DNA of 64,000 bases from Eutreptiella sp. 'Long Island Sound 2002' (Eukaryota > Euglenozoa > Euglenophyceae > Eutreptiales > Eutreptiaceae): the NCBI GenBank assembly GCA_964036045.1, contig OZ038378.1, forward strand, positions 54,929,995 to 54,993,994, read 5' to 3'. The translations under genes and the position numbers were made by a program. This document shows positions 21,488-31,345 of this stretch, piece after piece. Position 1 is the first letter of the stretch; the number at the start of each line of letters is the position of its first letter. Under the pieces are notes generated by a model, which was not told where the DNA came from, made no database searches, and worked only from the letters and a program-made list of their open reading frames with translations.

Positions 21488-22208
21488 TCACTCCAACGGA
21501 GATTCAAAGGCAACGGACCTCTCTCTGCGGAGTGGGGAGGGGGGTGAGTCTTCCTGGGTTGGTGTTGAGGCACACCATTGGCAATCCCACCCAAGCCATT
21601 CCTCCCTCACCGCGGTAAGGGAAGTGTAGAGTGCACACACCGTACGATCAATTTCGAGCTTACATGCCTCCCAAGATCCCTCCCATTCGGAGGGTGTGTC
21701 AATCCATACTTTTTTCCCCTTCTCTCCGGTCACCACGCCAACCACCGGTTGTACACACCCGGGCCCCGCGCGTCCCCATTCGTCGCTCCCGTCCGCACCG
21801 CACTCCAAGCTTGTCTTCCACAAGACCCATCGGACTTTGCTTTTGGGTGGCCATCCGTGAGTCTCTCTTGCGAGCCCCCTTTCGATGTCGCCCATTACAC
21901 GCCGTTCTGGCACCGTCGTCTTCCGGCGGCCAGCTACCTAAGGACATGTGGCAATGTGTTAAAACAACAAAAAAAAAGACCGTTCGCAAAGGCGAAACAC
22001 AAATCACATTGAAATATTTACATGTGCGAGTCGTTCGGTGTCCCACAACCACTCACACATGGTGTACCTCCCGCCCATCTTCTATTTGAACTATCTCATC
22101 CAACGGCTCTTCGTTACCATTGTCCGCCGGTGCCTTTTGCGGGGGCACTTCTTGTTGGGTGGGGTCGCCCTGTGGAGAGGAGAGTGAGGTGATGAGAGTG
22201 CCGGCCAT
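21488..22208 (-). CDS. Possible two-exon gene, unknown product (199 aa)
   Basis: Exon 1 is 22208-22059: exactly 50 codons starting ATGGCCGGC, acidic and Pro/Gln-rich, ending GREVHH. The intron is 22058-21938 (121 bp). It opens GTGTGAG, has a T-rich tract and closes CCTTAG. Exon 2 is 21937-21488: 149 codons and a stop, Trp-rich, starting VAGRRKTT. Both exons are in phase 0, so splicing gives one continuous frame. An alternative donor two bases further on (GTGAGT) would shift the frame. I recognise no domain. It may be a small host gene or the 5' part of a transposon gene. Confidence 0.4.
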
Positions 22209-22442
22209 GTTGCATCGATGTTGAGTCGAAGTTGAGGCATGTGGATGTGACATGCATCGTATACAATGCAAATTCATCAAAATTGAAGGAACGTTGCACC
22301 ACCGTCGTACCGTTGCCCATACCTTCTTGCTTTTCTCCTTGTGTGCGGTGCGTTCCTCCTTCTCCTCCTTCTGCAGAACAGCTGCAGAACAGCCGCCAGA
22401 GTCAAAAACGTGTGATTTTCCTAAGTGCGCTGGCGCTGGCGG

Positions 22443-22526
22443 CTGGCGCAAAACAGACCGGCGGGTATCGAACCGCCGTCGGCCATTTGGGAGACCGCTG
22501 CATTGCCACTCAGCTGCTGCGGCGCT
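22443..22526 (-). tRNA. tRNA-like sequence with Pol III A and B boxes (probably pseudo)
   Basis: The minus strand has CAGCTGAGTGG (22516-22506), one mismatch from the A-box consensus, and GGTTCGATACC (22474-22464), a perfect B box, 31 bases apart. An anticodon-like stem CGGTC/GGCCG forms, but its loop and the T loop are one base too long and the acceptor arms do not pair. It is more likely a tRNA-derived repeat head or a pseudogene than a working tRNA. Confidence 0.35.
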
Positions 22527-22765
22527 AATATCTCCCCGAAAATTATTTGATACCGATTTGTCTGAAGAAAAGTGAAATTTTTTAAAAAAGGAAAGGCCCC
22601 GGGCCAAGCCCGGGGCCACACTGATCACAAACTGACAAAGGGGCTTGCACACAACATTGCACGACACATGTCCACACCTGCAATGCCTTACAATCAGGTT
22701 TGGGGGTGTGGGACAAGGTGGAAGTGCCCTTTTATTGGACCCAAGAGTGTTTTTGACAAACCATG
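22527..22765. other. Intergenic, nothing recognised
   Basis: Holds a palindromic GC-rich segment (GGCCCCGGGCCAAGCCCGGGGCC near 22595-22617) that could form a strong hairpin. No gene is visible. Confidence 0.4.
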
Positions 22766-23290
22766 GTGCAAAGGTGTTAGGGGGGTAACCTGGCGCCACC
22801 GTGGAATTTTTGCAATCCGTTTGGACCGTTAGAAAGCCCAAAATGTTTACTTCCGGAATATTTTAGCTCTAACAGAACGTATCATACAAGCTCGGAGCGG
22901 TCAAAATGTCATTGGTCGGCGGTTGGTCAAAAAAATGACAAAAATCATTTTTTCAGAACCGGGTTGCCAGAAGTCTCGGGGGGGTAACTTGGCGCCACCG
23001 TGGAGTTTTTCTAATTCGTCTGGACCATTGCAAAGCCCACAGTGTATACTTTGCAAATATGCATGGCACCCCAGGCTGTCTTGAACCGGCTCGGAGCAGT
23101 CGGACCGTCATTGGTTGGATGTTGGTCAAAAAAATGACAAAAATGGTTTTTTCAAAACCGGGTTGCCAGAAGTACCGGGGGGGGTAACTTGGCGCCACCG
23201 TGGAGTTTTTCCAATCCGTTTGGACCATTGAAAAGCCTAAGGGGTCTCATTCTCAAATGTGCATCGCCCTGCTAGGCCGTCTCATCCGGG
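22766..23290 (+). repeat. ~200-bp repeat array 2 (about 2.5 units)
   Basis: GGTAAC(C/T)TGGCGCCACCGTGGA begins at 22784, 22983 and 23183, giving periods of 199 and 200. Between cores the units share TTTGGACC, a TAGGC(T/C)GT box, CGGTCNNAATG..ATTGGT, GGTCAAAAAAATGACAAAAAT and AACCGGGTTGCCAGAAGT. Confidence 0.85.
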
Positions 23291-23437
23291 GTGGACAAGG
23301 CTTGTTAGGAAAGTCGAAACACCTACTTGGGGGGGGGAGGGGGGGTTGTTTGGACACATATGGATGTAGTAAACACACTTCAATGGTTTTTTTTCCGTGG
23401 CCCGCCCTTGGACGTGTCGTTTCCAGCCTACACCCGG
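23291..23437. other. G-rich spacer before element C
   Basis: Contains GGGGGGGGAGGGGGGG at about 23330-23346 and no gene. Element C begins at 23438. Confidence 0.4.
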
Positions 23438-25810
23438 TGAAGCCGGTTCGGACCCCCCTGGCCATCTTGGGGTCACTTGGGGTGTGTATCTATGTGCCGG
23501 CAAGGCGCCATTGGCTGATATCATACTTTCCCATCCACCTGAGCTAACCCGATGTGATAGTGTGATAGGTTTGGCCATTCCGGCTATGAGCGGCCATATT
23601 CAGTACCGAGGCGCCGCCAGCGGAGATCTATGTATCAGAATATCAGGAATCAACAGGGTTTTATTATCATAATGTTTCCGTAATTTTTCAGCCTTTCGTT
23701 CTGATGGTCAATGTATCGGCGACTGTCAGTTGGCTCGCGATCTTGCGTTAACCGATTGGTTAACTGTTATTTCCAGATATTTTGGCGGAAATCCCGATGA
23801 AGGGTCAGATTTCATCAGTAAAGGGTTCGTTGCTTCCGCAATTTTCTAAATATGCACTCGAAATTTTATTCTGAATTTTTCGCGATGTCGAAATTGGATT
23901 TTCGACTTCGACATCGCCGCACTTGATTTGGTCTTCTTCGAGTGGTCATACTCTTTTCCCTATGCCCGAATCAGGTTTCCCTTATACTTGCCACCCATTT
24001 GACTTGGAGATATAAGGGAAACAAAAGTGAATCGTGGGACCACTTTGAAGGGTCATATCTACGCGCGAGTGTGAGGAAAGAGAATAAGGAAGGTTGGGTT
24101 GCAAGCGCCTCAGTCTCAACTTAATTTAGGAAGCATCAAACGCCTTTGGTGTGTACACATGCCCGGTGTAGCAAGGGATAATGGTCGAGAGGGTATAAAG
24201 TGATATATAACTCTTGGGCCGTGCAACCGAATATTTTAATGCGACTTTCGAGTGTACCGCATGAGTGTTGGGGTTGCATAGATACTTTCCTTGGGTTCCT
24301 ACGCATTTTTAACGTGAACTTATGTCCATGGAGGGACATGGCATATCATGGTGGGAGCCACTTTTGAGGGTATGTTTTATATGCATGGTATATGTCTTGA
24401 TATGCTCACGCCCATGTTATATATCTTTGTGTGGCCGAAGAGATGGGGAGCCATACGTGACAAGGGTTTTGCCCATGTCTCAATTGTGGAATTCAAAGCG
24501 CTAGACCAAGTCTACCGCATATGTGTTGCTCATGGTATGTTTGGCAAAGAGATCCATGGGTGCACTCCCATTTTCATGGGGCATGTAGATATGGGTGGCA
24601 GAGGTATCTCCATGCGCCCGATTGGGGATCAGAGTGGGGGAATTATTCACAAATGGTTCCAATCATTTGTGTATTGAACCATGAGCGGATATCATGGGTG
24701 AGCATAGAGATATACTATCATGACAACTTTGTATTTGGTCATATTTTCATGTTTTTGACCTCAATTTTTGCTCATTTTTGTATTTTGTGTGCTCAACTGG
24801 TCGGCGAACAGCAAGAAGCCTATGGAGAGTCGAACCAGGGTATGTTGTTCATATGTTGGCATATGCTTTGGAGCTGAACACCACCATATGCCGGATCGCG
24901 TACTCCATTTGGCTTGGCACACGAAGGATGGCAAGAATTGGTCTCAAGATCATGGGCTGACTGGGGCAGTGCGTGGCGCCCATATCCGAAGGGGTTTCGA
25001 GGGTAAAGTGGGGATGTACATGGGCATTGATCTTCGGTCTTCATCCTCCATGAATACTAGACTTCGATTCCATGCATGCTTTGAGCCTTCGGATAGGTAG
25101 TAACTTCAATTTTGAGCATATATTTGATATATGGCTAACATGGTGTGAATTGGCAGTTTTTTGGCATGTTATGAGTTCAAACTCATGGGGCATATCTCCA
25201 AGCCCAATCGACTCCAAGTCCAACCAAGGTTATGTCAGGGTAGGGCATGGTCCTGAGTGCCACTCTAGGCCATGACACGCCACCTCCCCTATTGGGCTAG
25301 GATTTAGAGGCTTGGGAGTGAACACATTTTTGGGGTTTGTGTAGTGACTTGTGACACATGGCATTCAGCCATCTCATTTGACCTGGTTCAGGGCAATATG
25401 TTGGTGAGTCAAGGGAAGGTCTTGAGTCCAGGGAATGAGGGGTTTATGGCTGTGAATGTGTATGTTTACCTCTTTCCCCAACTTTGCTTGATATGTGTTT
25501 ATATGCCATTTTCAGGGCTTTCTTCCTTGGTGCAATTCTTGTACATGCCCGCCACCGTGAGAAGACCGGTGTGCTGAACGGAAGCCTGTATCGTGGATTG
25601 GATTGTGAATCGGGTTATTGCTGCATTTGTGGGATCTGATTGCTGTTCAGGGTTGAAGGAGGATTGTATTTTCGATTTTCTATATTTTTGGATTTTGGAC
25701 CTTGGACTTTGAGGATTTTGAGAAATGCAATCGTTGATCCGGAGTAAATCAGCAGGGGTAACAGGCGGAAGGGGCACAGCGGGGGCCGGTCCTGGTAGGG
25801 ACCTTCTTTA
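23438..25810 (+). repeat. Element C 5' LTR (2373 bp)
   Basis: Starts TGAAGCCGGTTCGG, as does D's 3' LTR at 62963, and ends CTTCTTTA directly before the primer site TGGTAGCAGAGG. Lengths agree across family 2 (2334 in B, 2367 in D after removing E). The last 86 bases are the start of the gag reading frame. Confidence 0.88.
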
Positions 25811-28800
25811 TGGTAGCAGAGGCGTACCTGCTGCCCCTACCAACCGCCGACCCGGGGACTTGGGCCCTTATGAGCCCTGCCCAAGTACGCCCCGGGTGCG
25901 TATTCTGGACTCGGTGGAGACCACGCCGGAGATTGGAGCCATAGAAGAACCGAGACGTTCAAGAGCATGGCGAACTCCGGAAGTTGAAGCCCGAAGAGAA
26001 GTACGACATTCGGGAGGAGGAGGACGTGACATGGAGGACCTGGTCTCCATGTGTGAGCGTCGCTGCCGAAAGGCATGCAACCTCCGCTCCGCCGCGGAGG
26101 ACTCTGATGAGGCCTGCCATTCGGGCAGCAGTGGAGGACGGGCCCGGCGCTACCGGAAGCGCGGGTCACCCAAGTCCGCGGCAAGGGACGCCGGGGCTAT
26201 GGACACGGACCCCAGCCCGGTCAGGCTGTGGGAATCCGAGGGGCACTCCGAGGGCTATCGGACAGCCTACGAGCCACCTTTGGAGTCGGAGATGTCCGCG
26301 CTGATCGCCAGGGCGCACACGGCCCCCGAGCCCGCCCTGAAGCACGACGCCGAGGGCTTGGAGAGGCCAGCCCGGGCCCGGACAGCGCCTGTGCCCCGGC
26401 ACACGGGACCAGAGACGGACGCCATAGGCGATACGCCCATGGGCGATGAGTCTGAGGCGCCGGGAACCGCGGGATGCGCTGAATCCGGCAGAAAGCACGC
26501 TGCGTGCCACTGCGAGCACGTGTCCTTCCTCATGGGCAAGTACCCGAAGATGGGGATGGACGCCATCGTGCATCGCCTTGACCGCCTGGACAACGCCAAG
26601 GACGGTCTAGAGGAGGACGTCGCGGGGATTCTGGATGACCAGTCGGCCGCGGAGAAAGACATGGAGGAGCTGCGAGCGGAACGGGACCGGTACCGGGAAA
26701 ATCTGGAGCTGGCCCTGGAGAAGCAGCAGCGAGTGGTGGACAGCCCCCTCCACCTGGTGGAGGACATGTCGGGACGCCTGAAAAGGCTAGAGGAGCTACA
26801 GCCCCTCGCCTCGGGTCAGGAGCTCCCGGCAAAGCCGGCAGCGGCAGAGCTGGTGGAGCGGGTTAAGACCCTCAGGAGCGCCATGGATAAACCCATGGGC
26901 GGCCCTGCAGAGGCACCATACGCGCCTCCGCGTGTTGACCCGGGTGCGCTGCCGTTTGTTCCCATGTTCAGCGAATCCACAATGCTCGGGGAACACACGG
27001 CACCGGCTGGGTCCATGCGGGAAGGGCACGTAACCACGGACCCGAGGAGCCTGACGGTACAGATGTCCCATGCCGCCCAGAATCTACCGATCACGACGAA
27101 TATGGTAGTTTATGCGGAAGAGAAGATCGAGAGCCAGACCATGCAGGGGCGAACCATGGGAAGCGCCGACGGACATGGTCGAGGTCATCCAGGCGGAAAC
27201 CTGTGGGCGAAGGACCCCAATACGGGGATATGGACGGCCGATGGAGCAAATCCTTCCCGCATTCCAAACCCCATGGGTTCAGGCCCAACTGGACCGCACT
27301 CCATGGAGGAGAGGGATGTACGGGGAGTGTACTCACACCCCCCGGCCACAGGTGGTATCCGTCTCGGTGGAGTGGTGGCTGGAGACGTCGGAGACGCCAT
27401 CAGGATTGACGACCTCAGGGGAATCAAAATCCCCTACTACGATGGCAACCCCTCCAACCTGGATGACTTCATCCTGGATTGGGAGGACTTTGCCGAGGAG
27501 GTCGTCGGCGAGATGCGGGGAGCGCCGCGGGATAAGTGGGTATGCCGGACATTCCCACACCGGCTGGCGCAGGACCTGAAGGAGGAGCTGCGGGATCAGA
27601 TCCGGGAAGGACTGATCCGTACGGAGCAGGCCTGCCTCCAGTGGTTGGAGGATGAGGAGCGGGTGGACGCTCCGAATCAGAAGCTGGAGGACCTGTGGTC
27701 CATCCCACTGCCGCTGGACCGCGGTGAGTTGCGGGTCCGGGAGTGGAACCGGTATCTGCGGAAGTACCGCAGATGCCTCAAGCTGGTGGAGGACTGGAAC
27801 GAGGCCAGCAAGATCCGCCACCTCCTGAAGGACGTCCTCCCCGGCAACTGGAAGAGGCGAGTGGAGGACGAGGAGAAGAAGCGCGCCAAGAAGCGGGTGG
27901 CGGTGAGGATCGTGGCGGCGGAGGATACCCATGCGGGTATCATGGAGTTCTTCAGGAGGAACCTGGGCGAGCCCAACCGGATGTTTGGACTGAAGAACGC
28001 CGTGTATGTGGAGGTGTTTGGAGACTCCATGGGGCAAAGGTTGCTGCGCCTCAACAACGTGGAGTGGAGGCGCGGGGAGCCGCTGAGGATGCAAGTCATC
28101 TTCGCCCCCATGAGGCTTGACGAGATCGTGAAGTACATCACGGTGGAGTTGAAGCTCAATGCGAAGAACGAGGCCCACGTGCAGGATCGACATGGTCATG
28201 GACAACGAGGCCACCGAGAAGACCGCCATCATCGGGAGATCCAGGAGGACACGGCAAACTCCGCGGAGGATGGTAGTGGAAGTGGCCAAGACCACTGGAC
28301 CGGGTCCCAGGAGCATCATGAGGAGGCCCACTTCTTCGCGTTTGTGGCGCACAACGTGAAGAACCATGGGCAGGATCGTTCCAGATGGAGCCAGGTGGGA
28401 CTCAAGAAGGGCAAAGAGCAAAGGAGGATCGGGAACCCACCGCTCTCGTTCCGGGAGTACAGGTCTCAGCAGGACGGGTGCTGGGTCTGTTATGGCAAGG
28501 CAAACAACCATGCACACGACCACCGTCAGTGCAAGGTGTATGAGGCGGACAAGAAGGCCTACTTCGCCGCCCACCCCGAGAAGAAGCCCAAGGAGCAGCG
28601 GATTTCCGATTGGAAGGCGAAGGGCGGAGATGGGGGAAAAGGCCAAGGCAAAGGCCAAGGGAAAGGCGGAGGAAGAGGCTATGGTGGCGGACCTGGCCAA
28701 GACCGACGAGTGAGGTCGTGCGAGGAGGTTGCTGAGGACATGTTGAGGGCGTTGGAGGAACTCAAAGCCCAGCAACGTGGTGGACAACGTCCTGGCGGAT

Positions 28801-28835
28801 CGCAGCCGGAAGGGGCTGCGGGAAGCCAAGTTTAG
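25725..28835 (+). CDS. gag: Element C Gag (1036 aa), starting inside the LTR
   Basis: Intact. Residues 1-28 (MQSLIRSKSAG...) are encoded by the LTR. The next codons GGT AGC AGA GGC are the tRNA primer site. A basic/acidic low-complexity region follows, with a Cys cluster near residues 108-117 (CERRCRKAC) that element A's Gag also has. Then come a coiled-coil (about 285-345), a capsid-like domain from about residue 560 (IKIPYYDGNPSNL), a zinc knuckle starting at residue 919 (CWVCYGK...HDHRQC) and a Gly-Lys-Gln/Arg-Gly tail. It ends with UAG. D has the same N-terminus and B's 3' LTR a recognisable relative, supporting this start over later Mets such as MEDLVS near 26031. Confidence 0.85.
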   Translation: MQSLIRSKSAGVTGGRGTAGAGPGRDLLYGSRGVPAAPTNRRPGDLGPYEPCPSTPRVRILDSVETTPEIGAIEEPRRSRAWRTPEVEARREVRHSGGGGRDMEDLVSMCERRCRKACNLRSAAEDSDEACHSGSSGGRARRYRKRGSPKSAARDAGAMDTDPSPVRLWESEGHSEGYRTAYEPPLESEMSALIARAHTAPEPALKHDAEGLERPARARTAPVPRHTGPETDAIGDTPMGDESEAPGTAGCAESGRKHAACHCEHVSFLMGKYPKMGMDAIVHRLDRLDNAKDGLEEDVAGILDDQSAAEKDMEELRAERDRYRENLELALEKQQRVVDSPLHLVEDMSGRLKRLEELQPLASGQELPAKPAAAELVERVKTLRSAMDKPMGGPAEAPYAPPRVDPGALPFVPMFSESTMLGEHTAPAGSMREGHVTTDPRSLTVQMSHAAQNLPITTNMVVYAEEKIESQTMQGRTMGSADGHGRGHPGGNLWAKDPNTGIWTADGANPSRIPNPMGSGPTGPHSMEERDVRGVYSHPPATGGIRLGGVVAGDVGDAIRIDDLRGIKIPYYDGNPSNLDDFILDWEDFAEEVVGEMRGAPRDKWVCRTFPHRLAQDLKEELRDQIREGLIRTEQACLQWLEDEERVDAPNQKLEDLWSIPLPLDRGELRVREWNRYLRKYRRCLKLVEDWNEASKIRHLLKDVLPGNWKRRVEDEEKKRAKKRVAVRIVAAEDTHAGIMEFFRRNLGEPNRMFGLKNAVYVEVFGDSMGQRLLRLNNVEWRRGEPLRMQVIFAPMRLDEIVKYITVELKLNAKNEAHVQDRHGHGQRGHREDRHHREIQEDTANSAEDGSGSGQDHWTGSQEHHEEAHFFAFVAHNVKNHGQDRSRWSQVGLKKGKEQRRIGNPPLSFREYRSQQDGCWVCYGKANNHAHDHRQCKVYEADKKAYFAAHPEKKPKEQRISDWKAKGGDGGKGQGKGQGKGGGRGYGGGPGQDRRVRSCEEVAEDMLRALEELKAQQRGGQRPGGSQPEGAAGSQV
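25811..25822 (+). other. Primer-binding site, element C
   Basis: TGGTAGCAGAGG matches the complement of the 3' end of eukaryotic initiator tRNA-Met (CCUCUGCUACCA). It directly follows the LTR end and lies inside the gag reading frame. Confidence 0.8.
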
Positions 28836-28868
28836 AGGAGCCCCCACGGGAGTGGGACCTCAGAGGTC
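28833..28868 (+). promoter_or_regulatory. Gag-pro UAG readthrough cassette, element C
   Basis: CAA GTT UAG AGG AGC CCC. Seven bases after the stop a hairpin CCCAC-GGGA-GTGGG (28843-28856) can form, stacked on a second one GACCT-CAG-AGGTC (28856-28868). The frame stays open into protease with no other start needed. Spacing and layout resemble gammaretroviral UAG suppression signals. Function is inferred. Confidence 0.55.
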
Positions 28869-29445
28869 TCTCCTCCGAAAATCAGTGGAATCCCAGAGAA
28901 AGCGAAGGCACATCGGGTGCCGAAGAAGGCTCCAGAAGAGCCAAAACCACTGAGCTTCGCCACTCCCAACCCCTGGAGCGCCCTGCCAAGGGAAGTACAT
29001 GTGGGTACGGGACATGGCAAGAAGGAAGGAGCGACCACGGAGAGCCCCGTGGACGGGCAGGACCAACCCAAGATCTACACCATCCGTGACCATACCCTTG
29101 AAGTCCTGATGCACCCGGACGTGCTAGAGTTGCATGCCGTGAGAGTTGTCCATACACCTCATGGCGACGAGCGGCAGTTGCACTTGAAAGTGCGAGTACG
29201 GTGCGGACGAGAGGAGAAGGTGGTGGATGTGTTACTGGATACGGGTGCCCAGGTGAGCCTGGTTCGGAGAGGGTTGTTCAAGGAGGAACTCCTGCAGCCC
29301 AGCCGGAGACCGGTCCGCCTGAAGGTCGCCAACGGAGAGATTATGGGTGGCGGCACCCATGAGGCCACCATTAGTATGGAATTCTGGGAGCATGAGCGCT
29401 TGAAGCGCCCTGATCAGGCGAAGAGAAGCACTCTATCCGGGAACT
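28836..29445 (+). pseudogene. Element C protease, truncated
   Basis: In frame with gag after the UAG. It contains PKKAPEEPKP, then the aspartic protease triad in LLDTGAQVSLV (29238-29246). The frame then loses homology at SGN, where element D continues FYVAGITDWDMIMGYDF. The chimeric frame runs a further 40 codons into LTR DNA and is not meaningful protein. Confidence 0.8.
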
Positions 29446-30482
29446 CAATTTTTGCTCATTTTTGTATTTTGTGTGCTCAACTGGTCGGCAAACAGCAAGA
29501 AGCCTATGGAGAGTCGAACCAGGGTATGTTGTTCATAGGTTGGCATATGCTTTGGAGTTGAACACCACCATAAGCCGGATCGCGTACTCCATTTGGCTTG
29601 GCACACGAAGGATGGCAAGAATTGGTCTCAAGATCATGGGCTGACTTGGGCAGTGCGTGGCGCCCATATCCGAAGGGGTTTCGAGGGTAAAGTGGGGATG
29701 TACATGGGCATTGACCTTTGGTCTCTATCCTCCATGAATACTAGACTTCGATTCCATGCATGCTTTGAGCCTTCGGATAAGTAGTAACTTCAATTTTGAG
29801 CATATATTTGATATATGGCTAACATGGTGTGAATTGGCAGTTTTTTGGCATGTTATGAGTTCAAACTCATGGGGCATATCTCCAAGCCCAATCGACTGCA
29901 AGTCCAACCAAGGTTATGTCAGGGTAGGGCATGGTCCTGAGTGCCACTCTAGGCCATGACACGCCACTTCCCCTATTGGGCTAGGATTTAAAGGCTTGGG
30001 AGTGAACACATTTTTGGGGTTTGTGTAGTGACTTGTGACACATGGCATTCAGCCATCTCATTTGACCTGGTTCAGGGCAATATGTTGGTGAGTCAAGGGA
30101 AGGTCTTGAGCCCAGGGAATGAGGGGTTTATGGCTGTGAATGTGTACGTTTACCTCTTTCCCCAACTTTGCTTGATATGTGTTCATATGCCATTTTCAGG
30201 GCTTTCTTCCTTGGTGCAATTCTTGTACATGCCCGCCACCGTGAGAAGACCGGTGTGCTGAACGGAAGCCCGTATCGTGGATTGGATTGTGAATCGGGTT
30301 ATTGCTGCATTTGTGGGATCTGATTGCTGTTCAGGGTTGAAGGAGGATTGTATTTTCGATTTTCTATATTTTTTGATTTTGGACCTTGGACTTTGAGGAT
30401 TTTGAGAAATGCAATCGTTGATCCGGAGTAAATCAGCAGGGGTAACAGGCGGAAGGGGCACAGCGGGGGCCGGTCCTGGTAG
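29446..30482 (+). repeat. Element C 3' LTR remnant
   Basis: Closely matches 24766-25798 with scattered substitutions, running from CTCAATTTTTGCTC to GGTCCTGGTAG. It therefore carries a second copy of the gag AUG and its first 25 codons (at 30409), now running into unrelated DNA. Confidence 0.88.
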
Positions 30483-30648
30483 TTCTCAGCCAGCCCTGTC
30501 TGCCACTGCTAGGGTTAGGATTGGGGCAAGGCCACACAATAGCACTACACAAAGGCAAGCAATAAGTCATTGGAGCAGCTTCACCATTCAAAATGTTAAG
30601 CAACACAATGTTGGATTTTCCTAAGCTGGTCCGTATGGGCACAAAGCA

Positions 30649-31080
30649 TCAATCAAGGAGCCGGCGCGGGATGGCGCGGGCCCGACCCGAGCAACTGGGC
30701 TGAGCAGACATGTTCACGATAGCCTGTGCTTCAGGAGCAACCACCCTACGCCTTTTTAACCTTGAGCGCGTCCTAGTTGCAAGTTGTTGACAATGACCTT
30801 CAAAAGTCTTCTTCTCAAACTTCTCTTGCTTGATTGTCCCCAAGAATGCCTTGGCCCTAGCCTTGCAATCACCAATGTAGCACCATTGTGGTGTCTTACC
30901 ATATCTCGAATGAGGAGGGGGTGGCTTCAATGGTAGCTCGGCCGGCAGCGAACGCCATTGGGTCGAAACTACCATGTCGCCATGGACCCAACACCACTTC
31001 CTTGCCATTAGTAGTGCTGCAACAGGATCCAAAGATTTGAAGCATGGAATCGTCATAGAATTAATAGTTTTATCATCCAA
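30649..31080 (-). CDS. Unknown ORF (143 aa), possible exon
   Basis: Not recognised. It is Lys/Arg-rich in its second half (RTRSRLKRRRVV) with Cys/Trp pairs (WCWVHGD, WCYIGDCKARAK). It sits between element C and repeat array 3, on the same strand as the MULE fragment at 31912-33036, so it could be a downstream part of that transposon. The start is the first Met and the true gene model is unknown. Confidence 0.3.
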   Translation of the reverse strand: MDDKTINSMTIPCFKSLDPVAALLMARKWCWVHGDMVVSTQWRSLPAELPLKPPPPHSRYGKTPQWCYIGDCKARAKAFLGTIKQEKFEKKTFEGHCQQLATRTRSRLKRRRVVAPEAQAIVNMSAQPSCSGRARAIPRRLLD

Positions 31081-31345
31081 TAAAAAAAAATCTTGGATCC
31101 TGATGCGGCACTATGATTTTACATTCGATTTTGCACTAAAACTGCCCCTTCCGCAGGAGCCGGCGGCCATCGCCAGCTGTCCCGTACCTGTCCATGGCTA
31201 TTAGGTAGGAATCCACCCCTAATCAGCATTCCTACCTGTAAAAAACCCTCCAAAAAGGGGGTTTCACCAAGGTGGGAGGCGGCCCCGGGCCTAAGCGCAC
31301 CGGCGCAATCTGCCGCAAGGTCCTCACAGCCGTTGTCCACCCCTA
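31081..31345. other. Intergenic
   Basis: No gene recognised. An A run (TAAAAAAAAATC) is at 31080-31092. Confidence 0.4.

Larger units (their letters stand above)
23438..30482 (+). mobile_element. Element C: family-2 chromovirus with large internal deletion
   Basis: The order is 5' LTR (23438-25810), primer site, gag (25725-28835), UAG and protease (to about 29441). The sequence then jumps directly into the middle of the 3' LTR (29446-30482). The jump removes the rest of protease, the methyltransferase-like domain, RT, RNase H, integrase, chromodomain and the first ~1.3 kb of the 3' LTR. Gag is intact. No target-site duplication could be paired, and the right end stops a dozen bases short of the family's LTR end. 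Confidence 0.88.

Noticed and set aside
23330-23350. G-quadruplex or switch-like regulatory element at the G runs
   Set aside because: A single interrupted G run without the spaced tract pattern; similar runs occur at the repeat cores, and nothing ties it to a gene.
25811-25822. Initial reading that C's gag-start copy at 30409 marks a rearranged internal domain
   Set aside because: Element B's complete 3' LTR also carries the gag start and ends where the primer site begins in C, so the start lies in the LTR proper.
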